A stretch of DNA of 64,000 nt from Paracoccus alkanivorans (GCF_003697785.1 NZ_QOKZ01000002.1:677816-741815); one strand, 5' to 3'; counted from the stretch's first letter, positions 1 to 9,325 are shown. The notes: generated from the sequence alone by a model not told the origin. Made by a program: numbers and translations.

Positions 1-1020
1 GGCGTGATCGCGGCCGAGCCCCGGATCACCCCCGAGCAGATCCAACCCGCCAGCCTGGATCTGCGCCTTGGCAATACCGCCTACCGCCTGCGCGCCAGCT
101 TTCTGGCGGGCAAGGGCAGGCGCATCGCCGACCGGCTGGAGGATCTGCGGATGCACCAGATGGACCTGACGGAGGGCGCGGTGCTCGAACGTGGCTGCGT
201 CTATCTTGTCCCGCTGATGGAGCGGCTGCGGCTGCCCGAAGGTCTGACGGCAGTGGCGAATGCGAAATCATCGACCGGCCGGCTGGACCTGCTGACCCGG
301 CTGGTGACCGATGACGGCACCGAGTTCGACCGCCTGCCCGAAGGCTATGACGGCCCGCTCTATGCCGAGATCTGCCCGCGCTCCTTCTCGGTCCTCGTCC
401 GTCCCGGCATGCGCCTGAACCAGCTTCGGCTGCGGCGCGGTCAGGCAATACTGAGCGACACCGAATTGCACGCCCTGAACACCCGCGAACCGTTGATGGG
501 CGGCGAGGCGCTGATCGATCAGGGGCTTGGCTTCTCGGTCGATCTGCGGCCCGAAAGCGGCGATCTGGTGGGCTATCGCGCCCGTCCGCATAGTGGCGTG
601 ATCGATCTGGACCGGATCGGCGAATATCCCGCGGCCGAGTTCTGGGACGAATTGCGCACTTCGGATGGCCGGTTGATTCTCGACCCCGGTGCCTTCTATA
701 TCCTGGTCAGCCGCGAATCGGTGGCAATCCCCGCCGATTACGCAGCCGAGATGGCGCCATACCTGGCGATGGTAGGCGAATTCCGCGTCCATTACGCGGG
801 CTTCTTCGATCCCGGCTTCGGCATCGGCAGCAGCGGCGCAGGCGCCCGTGGCGTGCTGGAGGTCCGCTGCCACGAGGCGCCCTTCGTGCTGGAACATGGT
901 CAGGTCGTGGGCCGGCTCGTCTATGAGCGCATGGCCGCACGGCCCCGGCAGCTTTACGGGTCGGGGATCAGCTCGAATTACCAGGGACAGGGCCTGAAAC
1001 TCGCCAAGCAGTTTCGCTGA
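1..1020 (+). CDS. dcd: 2'-deoxycytidine 5'-triphosphate deaminase, 5' end cut by window edge
   Basis: Probable dCTP deaminase of the long alphaproteobacterial type, which makes dUTP for dTMP synthesis in the cytosol. The protein is two tandem dUTPase-like folds. The first carries the serine- and arginine-rich strand NAKSSTGRLDLLTR near residue 87 and the AEICPRSFSVLVRPGM strand near residue 120. The second repeats the pattern around ESVAIP and the GFFDPGFG motif near residue 265. The frame is open to base 1, and family members normally have about 20 more N-terminal residues before GVIAAEPRI, so the true start is almost certainly upstream of the window. The GTG at base 4 is only an internal valine. 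Family assignment is from recognition of the conserved motifs; I am fairly sure of it. Confidence 0.85.
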   Translation, partial: GVIAAEPRITPEQIQPASLDLRLGNTAYRLRASFLAGKGRRIADRLEDLRMHQMDLTEGAVLERGCVYLVPLMERLRLPEGLTAVANAKSSTGRLDLLTRLVTDDGTEFDRLPEGYDGPLYAEICPRSFSVLVRPGMRLNQLRLRRGQAILSDTELHALNTREPLMGGEALIDQGLGFSVDLRPESGDLVGYRARPHSGVIDLDRIGEYPAAEFWDELRTSDGRLILDPGAFYILVSRESVAIPADYAAEMAPYLAMVGEFRVHYAGFFDPGFGIGSSGAGARGVLEVRCHEAPFVLEHGQVVGRLVYERMAARPRQLYGSGISSNYQGQGLKLAKQFR

Positions 1021-1096
1021 CACCTCGGCCCATTCACGGCTCCGGTCGCCTCCCGTTCCTTGTCCGGCTCCGGAATCGCTGGCAGGTTCCGCGCGA

Positions 1097-1570
1097 TCAG
1101 ATCGGTTTCCGCATGACTGCAACCATCCCCGACCACGGCCACCCAAAGCGGCCACGCGTTTCCTCGACGAAACCGAGGCTTCGATAGAAGGCCATCGCGT
1201 CACGGTTCCGCAGACGCACCTCGGCCCGCAGCCCATCCCGGCGGCGGCGGCGCGCCTCGGCCTCGGCCGCAAAAATCAGGGCGCGGCCGCAGCCCCGGCG
1301 GGGATGACGCACGACAATGCCGTCAAGAACCAGATCCGCGGTCGGTGGCGCGGGCCGGAACAACAGCCGTGCCAATGGCGGCGATGCGGCAAGGAAACCG
1401 CCCCGATGGTCGCGAAGCCCGACGATCCCCTCGATCACCTCCCCACGCATCGCGGCGATCGCGTTCTCGGCACAGGGACGCCCTGCCCTGCCCGGGCTTC
1501 CGAAGGCGCTGCGCCATAGCTGGATGGCTTGCGGCAGGGCGGCATCGGGAACCGGGGCGCAAATCTTCAT
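1097..1570 (-). CDS. GNAT family N-acetyltransferase
   Basis: Small cytosolic acetyltransferase of 157 residues. The C-terminal half has the GNAT acetyl-CoA loop (RHPRRGCGRAL, near residue 90) followed by an arginine-rich helix and the typical AMAFYRSLGFVEE strand-helix near residue 130. The substrate cannot be told from sequence. An in-frame ATG six codons upstream exists, but the start at 1570 (MKICAPVPD) is the more natural beginning for a GNAT domain. It stands alone between dcd and azlC and is divergent from azlC, with only about 45 bases between the two starts, so the two genes share a promoter region. Confidence 0.75.
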   Translation of the reverse strand: MKICAPVPDAALPQAIQLWRSAFGSPGRAGRPCAENAIAAMRGEVIEGIVGLRDHRGGFLAASPPLARLLFRPAPPTADLVLDGIVVRHPRRGCGRALIFAAEAEARRRRRDGLRAEVRLRNRDAMAFYRSLGFVEETRGRFGWPWSGMVAVMRKPI

Positions 1571-1615
1571 CGGGTGCTTGCCTCTCACTGCACATCATGC
1601 AAGCAAGAGGCTTGC

Positions 1616-2425
1616 ATGACAGACAGGAATAGCGCCGCCATGGCTCCCTCGCCAGCCCCGCAACCACAGCCACGGCAAGCCGCCGCCGATGCCGCCAGCG
1701 CGCGCGCATTGGCGCGCAGCCCGGTTCAGGCATTCTACCATGGCATGATCCAGACCCTGCCCTTCCTGATCGTCATTGTTCCCTTTGCACTGCTTTTCGG
1801 CGTCGTGGCGCTGGAGGCCGGTATCGATATCGCGCAGGTCCTCGGCTTCTCGGTGCTGGTCCTGGCCGGGGCATCGCAATTCACCGCCGTGCAGCTGCTG
1901 TCGGACCATGCACCGGTATGGGTGGTGATCCTGTCCAGCCTTGCCGTCAACCTGCGTATGGCGATGTATTCGGCATCGTTGGTGCCGTGGCTGAAAGGCG
2001 CCTCGGGCAAGCAGAAAGCCTGGATCGCCTATGTCCTGATCGACCAGACCTATGCATTGGCGATCCAGCATTACGAGCGGCATCCGCGCCTGAGCCTGCA
2101 GCAGCGGCTGGCCTATTTCCTTGGCGCGGCGGTGGCGCTTTGCGTTCCGTGGGTCGCGGTCAGCTGGCTGGGAGCGACGCTCGGGCGGGCCATCCCCGAG
2201 GGAATCGCGCTGGACTTCGCCATCCCGATCACCTTCCTCGCCATGATCGCGCCCATGTTACGCACCTATGCGCATATGGCAGCCTGTTTCGTCGCGATCG
2301 TCGCGGCGCTGGCACTGGCATGGCTGCCTTCTGGTCTGGGGATGATGATCGCGGCGGTGCTTGGCATGGCGACCGGCGCATGGGCCGAAATCCGGGCCGA
2401 ACGGCGGAAGGAGGCGCGGGGATGA
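1616..2425 (+). CDS. azlC: AzlC family branched-chain amino acid exporter, large subunit
   Basis: Integral membrane protein of 269 residues with about six to eight hydrophobic segments. It matches the AzlC family in length and motifs (GASQFTAVQLL, NLRMAMYSASLVPW, DQTYALAI). With AzlD it forms an exporter for branched-chain amino acids or their analogues in the inner membrane. The ATG at 1616 was chosen because an AAGAGG ribosome site lies just before it; a longer reading from 1529 would overlap the divergent acetyltransferase. The stop overlaps the azlD start as ATGA, which indicates translational coupling. Confidence 0.85.
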   Translation: MTDRNSAAMAPSPAPQPQPRQAAADAASARALARSPVQAFYHGMIQTLPFLIVIVPFALLFGVVALEAGIDIAQVLGFSVLVLAGASQFTAVQLLSDHAPVWVVILSSLAVNLRMAMYSASLVPWLKGASGKQKAWIAYVLIDQTYALAIQHYERHPRLSLQQRLAYFLGAAVALCVPWVAVSWLGATLGRAIPEGIALDFAIPITFLAMIAPMLRTYAHMAACFVAIVAALALAWLPSGLGMMIAAVLGMATGAWAEIRAERRKEARG

Positions 2426-2757
2426 GCGGCGGGTATTCGGACCTGACCATCTGGGTAGTGATCATCCTGCTGGGGATCGGCACCTTCCTTATCCGCTGGT
2501 CCTTTCTTGGCGCGTTGGGCAATCGCGACCTGCCGCAATGGTTCATGCGCATGTTGCGTTATACGCCCGTCGCCGTCCTGCCCGCATTGGTCGCGCCGCT
2601 GGTCATGTGGCCCGCCGCGACCGGGGGACAGCCGGACCCCGCCCGGCTGTCGGCAGCCGCCGTGACGGTGGCCGTGGGCGTCCTGACCAAAAATATCATC
2701 CTCGCTATCCTCGGCGGCGCCATTACGCTGTTCGGGATGCTTTACGTCCTGGGGTAG
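2422..2757 (+). CDS. azlD: AzlD family branched-chain amino acid exporter, small subunit
   Basis: Small inner-membrane protein of 111 residues with three to four hydrophobic helices. It matches AzlD in size, in position directly after azlC, and in the conserved pattern GIGTFLIRWSF near residue 18, LRYTPVAVLPALVAP in the middle and a closing glycine-rich helix. It is the obligate partner of AzlC. The start codon overlaps the azlC stop (ATGA). Its 3' end overlaps the convergent lipoprotein gene by 16 bases. Confidence 0.85.
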   Translation: MSGGYSDLTIWVVIILLGIGTFLIRWSFLGALGNRDLPQWFMRMLRYTPVAVLPALVAPLVMWPAATGGQPDPARLSAAAVTVAVGVLTKNIILAILGGAITLFGMLYVLG

Positions 2758-3368
2758 CCGGTCATCGTGCCATCCTTCTGGCGGATGAGCACATTGTGGT
2801 TATTCGCCGGATCGCCATCCCTGTGCCGCTTCGAGGTCACGCCCGGCAAGGTGAGGAACCATTCGCGCATCCTGATCGGAGAAAAGCCGGTCGGCGCGTT
2901 CTCGAAGCCCGGAACGCCGCGCAGGGCAGTGCCGGTCTCGACCGCGCAAAAGCTCTTGTTGGCGGCGCCGTTCGCCTCGACCCTGCGAATCGCGATATCG
3001 GCGACCTCACGGGTAACCGGCACGGTATCCTCGGCGACCCAATAGGTCTCGCGTGCGTGGTAATCGATATAGAAATTCTTGAAATTGTCGGTAATCCCGT
3101 AAAGCACGTCATGGCGTTCAGGAATCCGCGGATGGTTCCAGCTGCCCGCCGGGTCGTAGATGACCCGCTGGCTGCCATTGATCATCAGCGCGGTATGCCC
3201 GCCCCGGCCACCGGGAATGCTGATAACCGTGAACAGCGTGATCGAGGGCGGCTCGTTCGACACGAAACGCGCGGCACGCACCGCCTCGTCGCTGGCCCAG
3301 ATATTGTCAGCGCCGCATGCGGACAAAGCCGCCGGCAGGGCCGCCGCGATAAAAACGCGTCTTTTCAT
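2742..3368 (-). CDS. Predicted lipoprotein of unknown function
   Basis: Secreted lipoprotein of 208 residues. MKRRVFIAAALPAALSAC is a bacterial lipoprotein signal with the lipobox cysteine at residue 18. The mature part has GGRGGHTALMINGSQRVIYDP near residue 55, a His-containing patch near residue 80, and NHNVLIRQ close to the C-terminus. That arrangement recalls secreted papain-like or DUF4105-type folds, but I do not recognise the family with confidence. It lies directly downstream of the small oxidase subunit gene on the same strand (22-base gap) and converges on azlD. Confidence 0.65.
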   Translation of the reverse strand: MKRRVFIAAALPAALSACGADNIWASDEAVRAARFVSNEPPSITLFTVISIPGGRGGHTALMINGSQRVIYDPAGSWNHPRIPERHDVLYGITDNFKNFYIDYHARETYWVAEDTVPVTREVADIAIRRVEANGAANKSFCAVETGTALRGVPGFENAPTGFSPIRMREWFLTLPGVTSKRHRDGDPANNHNVLIRQKDGTMTGYPRT

Positions 3369-3389
3369 GATATGTTCCCGCGCCGGTAA

Positions 3390-3542
3390 TCAGGCGTTTG
3401 TCAGCGCCATGAAGATCAGCACGAGAATCGATATCACCGAGACCCATATCGCCATGCGGACGAAGCCGGCGAAAGTCTGCTTCTGCTGGGTGATATCCAT
3501 GCTGCCATGTTCGTGTTCGGTAATCTCGTGATGCGTGGCCAT
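3390..3542 (-). CDS. aa3-type cytochrome c oxidase subunit IV family protein
   Basis: Fifty-residue protein with a short histidine- and acid-rich N-terminus and one hydrophobic helix of about 20 residues (AIWVSVISILVLIFMAL). This is the layout of the small bacterial subunit IV (PF07835) that packs against the aa3 oxidase core in Paracoccus and its relatives. The start at 3542 is supported by the GGAGGG ribosome site about eight bases upstream. The same frame stays open to 3608, but that extension has no ribosome site and overlaps the neighbouring hydrolase gene. Confidence 0.75.
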   Translation of the reverse strand: MATHHEITEHEHGSMDITQQKQTFAGFVRMAIWVSVISILVLIFMALTNA

Positions 3543-3595
3543 GCCTGCCCTCCGGTTTGTCCTTGGCCATCCGATAGCCGAAACCGGGCGCGCTG

Positions 3596-4618
3596 TCACG
3601 CCCCCCACAGTGCCGCGCCATCCCTTTCGCCGACCGCGTGGATCACACCCTTGTGGCGCAGATGGTTCACATGCGCCACCGCCTCGACCAATGCCAGACC
3701 AAAAACCGACTCATCGATCCGGCGCTTGAACAGGATGTCGAAACATTCGACGGCGCTGCGGGGGGCGGCGCGCAAGGCGGTTTCCACCCGGTCGAGAGCG
3801 CCGTGATGGTTATCGATCAATTGCCGCAGCCTGTCGGGCAGGCCGGTAAAAGGCAGCTTGTGGCCCGGCAGCACGAAATGCCGCGGCTCGGCCAGTTCCA
3901 GCAACCGGGTGCAGCTTTCCAGCCATTCGCCGACCGGATCGGCCTCGGGCTCTGTCGGGTGGACGCCGAGATTGGGAGAGATCGAGGACAGCAACTGATC
4001 GCCGCCGATCACCAGATCGTCATCCTGCGACCAGAAGGTGGCATGGCAGGGCGCATGGCCGTGCCCCATCGCGACCCGCCAGCGGCGCCCGCCGAAATTG
4101 ACCTCCTGCCCGTCGGTCAGCCGCGTATAGCCAAGCGGTATCGGCGCAACGACATCCGCGAAATTGAAGGGCCGCTCGCCCGCGCGTTTTTCCAGCAGTT
4201 CCGGCGGCATGCCTGCCCGCCGCCAGAAAGCCAGCGCCTCTTGCGTGGGGCGCTCCTGCAGGTCCAGTTGCAGCATCCGGGCGGTAAGCCATGCGGTCCG
4301 GCTCATCATCAATTCGGCACCATCGCTGCGCATGAACCAACCCGCAAGCCCGATATGGTCGGGGTGATGATGCGTGCCGATCACCCGCCGGACCGGCTTG
4401 CCGCCAAGCGGGCCGCTGCGCAGCCCCCCCCATATCTCGCGGGTCAAACGGGTGTCAAAGCCGGTATCAATGATGGTCCAGCCGTCACCCTCTTCGAGCG
4501 CATAGATATTCACATGATCCAGCGCCATGGGCAGAGGCAGGCGCAGCCACAGCACCCCGTCCGCGACTGCAATCGCCTCACCCCGGGCGGGCGGCGTCTC
4601 GAACGGGGTTGCGATCAA
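3596..4618 (-). CDS. Metallo-beta-lactamase fold hydrolase
   Basis: Cytosolic 340-residue hydrolase. THHHPDHIG near residue 82 is the metal-binding HxHxDH motif of the family; further ligands are the His in GHGHAPCHATF near residue 188, the Asp in VIGGDQ near residue 208 and the His in LPGHKLPF near residue 260. The C-terminal 80 residues form the winged extension seen in lactonase-like and LACTB2-like proteins. The start is a TTG whose bases overlap the stop of the acyl-CoA dehydrogenase gene (TTGA), so the two are co-translated and probably act on related thioesters or fatty-acid-derived substrates. The exact substrate is unknown. Confidence 0.8.
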   Translation of the reverse strand: MIATPFETPPARGEAIAVADGVLWLRLPLPMALDHVNIYALEEGDGWTIIDTGFDTRLTREIWGGLRSGPLGGKPVRRVIGTHHHPDHIGLAGWFMRSDGAELMMSRTAWLTARMLQLDLQERPTQEALAFWRRAGMPPELLEKRAGERPFNFADVVAPIPLGYTRLTDGQEVNFGGRRWRVAMGHGHAPCHATFWSQDDDLVIGGDQLLSSISPNLGVHPTEPEADPVGEWLESCTRLLELAEPRHFVLPGHKLPFTGLPDRLRQLIDNHHGALDRVETALRAAPRSAVECFDILFKRRIDESVFGLALVEAVAHVNHLRHKGVIHAVGERDGAALWGA

Positions 4619-6312
4619 CCTGCCATCTCCCCTGCCAGTGTCTCGTCACGGATGGCCGTCAGATCCTCCAGCCCGGCCAGCGCCTCCTCCAGATCGGTGC
4701 CGAAACGCGGCAGGACGCGGCGGATGAAGACCCGCGCCAGCGCAAGCTGGGCCTCGCCCCCGGCACGAACGGCAAGCAGATGGTAATATCCGCCCAACAC
4801 CCGCGCGAAAGCGGAAAGGTAAGGAACAGCGCCCGCGAAACGTTCGGGCAAATCGCGTTCCAGCATGGTCTGGGTCGCCTCCCGCAGGGTTTCGGCGGCT
4901 TGCCAGACCTCGTTGGCCAGTTCGGGATGGTCGCCCTGCGCGGATTTGGCGCCGTCGAGGATCTCGTCGAGCAACCGTGCCGCCGCCTCTCCCCCGTCAG
5001 ACAGCTTGCGCCCCACCAGATCCATCGCCTGGATGCCGTTCGTGCCCTCGTAGATCTGGGTGATGCGGACATCGCGCAGATATTGGGCCGCGCCGGTTTC
5101 CTCGATATAGCCCATGCCGCCATGCACCTGCACCGCCGTATCGGCCACGCGCCAACCGGTATCGGTGCCGTAGGCCTTGGCGATCGGGGTCAGGAAGGCC
5201 GCGCGTGCAGCATGGTCAGCATCACCCGTCGCCCGTTCGAGATCGATCGCGGTAGCACAGGCCAGAGCGATGGCGCGGGCGGCGAAAATCTCGGCCCGCG
5301 CGGTGGCCAGCATCCGCCGGACATCGGGATGGCGGATGATCGGGCCCATCTGGATACGCTCTTGCGCGTAAGTGACGGCCTGCTGCAATGCCGCCTCGCC
5401 CACACCGATTCCCTGCATACCAACACCGAGCCGGGCGCAGTTCATCATCGTGAACATGGCCGCCATGCCCTTGTGCTCTTCGCCGATCAGCCAGCCGGTC
5501 GCGCCCTCATAGCTCATGACACAGGTCGGGCTGCCGTGGATGCCGGTCTTTTCCTCGAGACTGACGACCTTGAGGCTGTTGGCAACGCCGGGATTGCCGT
5601 TCTCGTCCGGGATGAGTTTCGGCACCATGAACAGGCTGATTCCCCTGGTGCCCTTTGCCCCGTCCGGCAACCGCGCCAGCACCGCATGGCAGACATTCCC
5701 GGTCACATCGCTGTCGCCCCAGGTGATGAAAATCTTTTGCCCGGTGATCGAATAGCTGCCGTCCCCGTTCCGCTCGGCCTTCGTCGTCAGGGCACCGACA
5801 TCGCTGCCCGCCCCCGGCTCGGTCAGGTTCATCGTGCCGGACCATTCGCCGCTGATCAGTTTAGGCAGGTAAAGCGCCTTGAGATCATCGCTGGCGTGAT
5901 GTTCCAGCGCCTCGATCTGGCCCTGCGTCAGAAGCGGGTTGAGTTGCAGCGACAGGCAGGCCCCCGCCATCATCTCGGCCACGGCCATGTTGAGCGCCTG
6001 CGGCAGCCCCATGCCGCCATGCTCCGGATCGGCAGCCAGCCCGACCCAACCGCCTTCGGCAATCGCGCGGAACCCCTCGTCAAAGCCGGGCGATGAGCGC
6101 AGCTTGCCGTTTTCCAGCCGCGCCGGCGTCTCGTCGCCATTGCGGTTCAGGGGAGCGAGCACATTGCCGGCCAGCTTGCCCGCCTCGGTCAGGATCGCGC
6201 TGACCGTGTCGAAACCGGCCTCGCTGAACCGTTCCGTGGCAGCGATCTCACCATAGGGCACGACATGCCGCAGAATGAATTCGATCTGCTCGACTGGCGC
6301 CTTGTAGCTCAT
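4615..6312 (-). CDS. Acyl-CoA dehydrogenase, DmdC-like subfamily
   Basis: FAD-dependent acyl-CoA dehydrogenase of 565 residues. It has the substrate and flavin loop MNLTEPGAGSDVG near residue 160, the ITGQKIFITWGD strand near residue 190, and the flavin-binding VQVHGGMGYIEE followed by QIYEGTNGIQAMDLVGRKL near residue 420, where the glutamate is the catalytic base. Length and the long C-terminal region match the subfamily that includes DmdC, the methylmercaptopropionyl-CoA dehydrogenase of marine Rhodobacteraceae. Substrate specificity cannot be fixed from sequence, and many paralogues act on medium or long chains. The gene is first in a two-gene unit with the metallo-beta-lactamase-fold protein. 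Confidence 0.8.
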   Translation of the reverse strand: MSYKAPVEQIEFILRHVVPYGEIAATERFSEAGFDTVSAILTEAGKLAGNVLAPLNRNGDETPARLENGKLRSSPGFDEGFRAIAEGGWVGLAADPEHGGMGLPQALNMAVAEMMAGACLSLQLNPLLTQGQIEALEHHASDDLKALYLPKLISGEWSGTMNLTEPGAGSDVGALTTKAERNGDGSYSITGQKIFITWGDSDVTGNVCHAVLARLPDGAKGTRGISLFMVPKLIPDENGNPGVANSLKVVSLEEKTGIHGSPTCVMSYEGATGWLIGEEHKGMAAMFTMMNCARLGVGMQGIGVGEAALQQAVTYAQERIQMGPIIRHPDVRRMLATARAEIFAARAIALACATAIDLERATGDADHAARAAFLTPIAKAYGTDTGWRVADTAVQVHGGMGYIEETGAAQYLRDVRITQIYEGTNGIQAMDLVGRKLSDGGEAAARLLDEILDGAKSAQGDHPELANEVWQAAETLREATQTMLERDLPERFAGAVPYLSAFARVLGGYYHLLAVRAGGEAQLALARVFIRRVLPRFGTDLEEALAGLEDLTAIRDETLAGEMAG

Positions 6313-6484
6313 CCGATCCTCCCTTGCAGGGCGGCAATCCGCGCGCCCCGACTGCTATCCAGACTGATCCGACCGCCATCTTAAGGCCGGTTACGCCGGT
6401 CACAACCGAAACCCCGCGTCACGAACGACAGGCCGAAGCTTTGCCAGACGCGGAAGGGATACTCAAGAAAGACAGAGACACAAA

Positions 6485-6516
6485 TGCCTGCCGCCCCGCC
6501 GATCGGGCGGCAGGCA
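6485..6516 (-). terminator. Strong hairpin terminator after the glutamate dehydrogenase gene
   Basis: A perfect 12-bp inverted repeat (TGCCTGCCGCCC with GGGCGGCAGGCA) and an 8-base loop lie 31 bases past the dehydrogenase stop. On the minus strand the hairpin is followed by a T-rich stretch (TTTGTGTCTC). It fits an intrinsic terminator with an imperfect T-run. Confidence 0.7.
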
Positions 6517-6547
6517 TCCGGGCGCGCGGATATCGCCGGTTCAGCCG

Positions 6548-7975
6548 CTACAGTCCAAGTGAGCCGTAAACATTGGAAATCCTGCGGATGGCGACCACAT
6601 AGGCGGCGGTGCGCATGTCATCCACCTTGCTGTTGCTGACCCAGACCTCCTTCATCTTGCCGAAAGCCTCGCGCATGGTGTCGTCAAGCCCCGAGCGGAC
6701 CAGCTCCAATTCGTCCGCGCCGGTCAGAAACGCCTCCTTGAAACCCTTGGAAAGCGTCCAGTTCAGGCCCGTATCGGCCGACAGGCGTTCCAGTTCCTCG
6801 ACCAGCATGCGGGCGCGGGCCTCTTCGTGGCGGCGTTCCAGGCGGCCAAGGCTGATCTGCGACAGGTTCTTGACCCATTCGAAATAGGACACCGTCACAC
6901 CGCCGGCATTGGCATACATGTCCGGGATGATGACCACGCCCTTGCGCTTGAGAATTTCGTCGGCATCGGCGGTCACGGGGCCGTTCGCGGCCTCGATGAT
7001 GAGCTTGCACCTGATCCGGTCGGCATTGCGGCCATGGATGACGCTTTCCACTGCCGCCGGGATCAGCACGTCGCAATCATCCTCCAGCGCGGCGAGGCCT
7101 TCGGGGCGGAAATCGCCCCCGGCAAACCCCTCGACCCCACCATTCGCGGCGATATGCGCCTTGAGCGCCCCGATATCCAGCCCTTTCGGGTTGCTGACGG
7201 CGCCGTCGCGCTCGATCACCGTGGTGATCAGCGCCTTGTCCTCCTGCGCAAGGAACAGCGCAGCGTGATAGCCCACATTCCCCAGCCCCTGCACGACGAC
7301 CCGCTTGCCGGCGAGCGTACCCTCCAGCCCGGCCCGTTTCATCATGTCTTCATGGCGAAAGAATTCGCGCAGCGCATATTGCACGCCCCGGCCGGTCGCC
7401 TCGATCCGACCGTCGATCCCGCCCGCGGTGCGCGGCTTGCCGGTCACGCAGGCCTTGGCGTTGATGTCGTCGGGATGCAGGCGCTTGTAGGCATCGGCCA
7501 TCCAGGCCATCTCGCGCTCGCCGGTGCCCATGTCGGGGGCCGGAACGTTCTGGCTGGGAGAAATCAGGTTTCGGCGCGATAATTCATAGGTAAAACGGCG
7601 GGTTATACGCTCAAGCTCATCCTCGTTCCATTCCCGAGGATCAAGGCGCAACCCGCCCTTGGAGCCACCGAAAGGCACTTCGACCAGCGCGCATTTATAG
7701 GTCATCAGCGCAGCCAGCGCCTCGACCTCGTCCTGGTTGACATCCAGTGAATAGCGGATCCCGCCCTTGACCGGCTCCATATGCTCCGAATGAACCGAGC
7801 GATAGCCGGTGAAGGTCTGGATCTGCCCGCGCAGCCGGACACCGAAACGCACCGTGTAGGTCGAGTTGCAGACCCGGATTTTCTCTTCGAGGCCGGGGGG
7901 CAAAGCCATCAGTCCCGCGGCATGCGTGAACATCCGCTCGACAGATTCACGAAATGAAGTATGGGTGTTGGCCAT
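6548..7975 (-). CDS. Glu/Leu/Phe/Val dehydrogenase (glutamate dehydrogenase)
   Basis: Cytosolic amino acid dehydrogenase of 475 residues that interconverts glutamate and 2-oxoglutarate with NAD(P). GGIRYSLDVNQDEVEALAALMTYK and PFGGSKGGLRLDP, near residues 72 and 102, carry the substrate-binding lysines. PAPDMGTGEREMAWM carries the catalytic aspartate, and GLGNVGYHAA near residue 230 is the dinucleotide-binding loop. Length and motifs fit a GDH of the hexameric class. The ATG at 7975 was preferred because the AAAGAGGAG ribosome site sits inside the longer reading that begins at 7993. It is monocistronic, with its own terminator and a divergent tetR upstream. Confidence 0.88.
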   Translation of the reverse strand: MANTHTSFRESVERMFTHAAGLMALPPGLEEKIRVCNSTYTVRFGVRLRGQIQTFTGYRSVHSEHMEPVKGGIRYSLDVNQDEVEALAALMTYKCALVEVPFGGSKGGLRLDPREWNEDELERITRRFTYELSRRNLISPSQNVPAPDMGTGEREMAWMADAYKRLHPDDINAKACVTGKPRTAGGIDGRIEATGRGVQYALREFFRHEDMMKRAGLEGTLAGKRVVVQGLGNVGYHAALFLAQEDKALITTVIERDGAVSNPKGLDIGALKAHIAANGGVEGFAGGDFRPEGLAALEDDCDVLIPAAVESVIHGRNADRIRCKLIIEAANGPVTADADEILKRKGVVIIPDMYANAGGVTVSYFEWVKNLSQISLGRLERRHEEARARMLVEELERLSADTGLNWTLSKGFKEAFLTGADELELVRSGLDDTMREAFGKMKEVWVSNSKVDDMRTAAYVVAIRRISNVYGSLGL

Positions 7976-8193
7976 TGCGGGCTCCTCTTTCACACTGACG
8001 ATTCGACGCCTGCCATTTGCGAGGCTAGGGGAAAGCGGTCACGGCTTCTATGCGCTTCATGCCAAAAATTCAGGCAAAATTGAAACATTCTTCACAACTT
8101 CGGCAGAGAAACGCCCCATGCGATCCGGCATGCAACCGCCGGGCGCCGGGATACATTGAGTCGGGAACGTATTAATTATCAGGGCGGGCCGGT

Positions 8194-8865
8194 ATGGTGA
8201 AACTCAAGAAGCGCAGGAACGCCGCATTCGGGCGCAAGATCGATCAGGTTCTTGATGGCGCGTGGCGCATCTTTCTGCGTGACGGATATGCCGGGGCTGG
8301 AGTGGACGACATCGCCCGGGCCGCCGGTGTTTCGAAGGCAACCCTTTACGCCTATTTCCCTGACAAGCAGTTGATGTTCCAGCAAGCCGTGAAGATGGCC
8401 CTCGATCGTCCCGATGTGGGGCCGCTGGCCTCGATTGAGCACGATTTTCCCGTGGAACCCGGCCTGACCCGGATCACGGCGGCCATAACGGAATGGCTGC
8501 ACTCGGATCCGGAGGTTCAACTGGTCCGGCTCACTATCGGAGAGGCGAACCGTTTCCCGGCCCTCATCAGGGCCTATCACGAGCGGACCGAAAAGCTGCT
8601 CGTCCGTCCGCTTGCCGACCGGCTGGAGATATACGTGGGCCGGGGCGAGCTCGATATCGGGGATACAGCGCTTGCCGCCCGGCAGCTGATCCGTCTTTGC
8701 GGCCTCACCATCCATGATCAGGTCGCCGCCCGAACCGCGGGTGACGACAGGACTGCGGCACTTCGCTCTGCCGAGATGTTCCTGCGGGCCTTTGGCGGCC
8801 CTGCGGCACGGAACCTCGACCGGCAAGAAATGAAAAGATGCGTGGATGTTGCGTCAATGCGCTGA
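8194..8865 (+). CDS. TetR family transcriptional regulator
   Basis: DNA-binding regulator of 223 residues. Residues about 15-60 form the TetR helix-turn-helix (DQVLDGAWRIFLRDGY, then VDDIARAAGVSKATLYAYFPDKQLMF). The C-terminal part is an all-helical ligand-binding domain resembling the AefR-like group. The ligand is unknown. It is divergent from the glutamate dehydrogenase gene across a 218-base gap in which I see no clear palindromic operator, so control of that neighbour is possible but not shown. No strong ribosome site precedes the start. Confidence 0.8.
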   Translation: MVKLKKRRNAAFGRKIDQVLDGAWRIFLRDGYAGAGVDDIARAAGVSKATLYAYFPDKQLMFQQAVKMALDRPDVGPLASIEHDFPVEPGLTRITAAITEWLHSDPEVQLVRLTIGEANRFPALIRAYHERTEKLLVRPLADRLEIYVGRGELDIGDTALAARQLIRLCGLTIHDQVAARTAGDDRTAALRSAEMFLRAFGGPAARNLDRQEMKRCVDVASMR

Positions 8866-8975
8866 TGCAATATTGATTGCATCTCCGGGTTCTCAAGCTG
8901 GCCGGGGATCCGTATATTTCACGTTACAAATCACGACAAATGCCCGTCACGGGCGCACGAGGGAATCCTGACACA

Positions 8976-9323
8976 ATGATCAAGACGACGATCCTGCCCA
9001 TTGCCGCGACGACCGCGTTGCTGGCGGGCTGCATGCCCGCACCACAGCCCGCCCCGACACCGGCCGTTCAACCCGTTCAGCCGCTGGCACCGACCCCGGT
9101 TCAGGGCATCTCCGGCCTTGAAGAGCGTGAGCCCGATCTTTGCGGCGCCAAGGAATACACGCAATACCTGTCGCAGCCCGGCAGCGTCATTCCCACGCTT
9201 GGCCTGAGCAAGGAATACCGCGTCGTGGAGCATCGCGGAATCGAGCCGCAGGATTATGATCCCAACCGGATCGTCTTCCGCCTCGATGCCTCGGGCAATA
9301 TCTACAATATAGATTGCGGCTGA
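8976..9323 (+). CDS. I78-family protease-inhibitor-like lipoprotein
   Basis: Lipoprotein of 115 residues. The signal ends at LLAGC (cysteine near residue 18), followed by a proline-rich linker and then a compact domain with a cysteine pair (LCGAKEYTQYLSQPGS near residue 61; YNIDCG at the C-terminus). That domain, with RVVEHRGIEPQDYDPNRIVFRLD, matches the small peptidase inhibitor I78 family, which is thought to act in the periplasm. The start at 8976 is preceded by a GAGGGA ribosome site. A similar gene follows two bases later, so the two are an operon of paralogues. Confidence 0.75.
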   Translation: MIKTTILPIAATTALLAGCMPAPQPAPTPAVQPVQPLAPTPVQGISGLEEREPDLCGAKEYTQYLSQPGSVIPTLGLSKEYRVVEHRGIEPQDYDPNRIVFRLDASGNIYNIDCG

Positions 9324-9325
9324 CG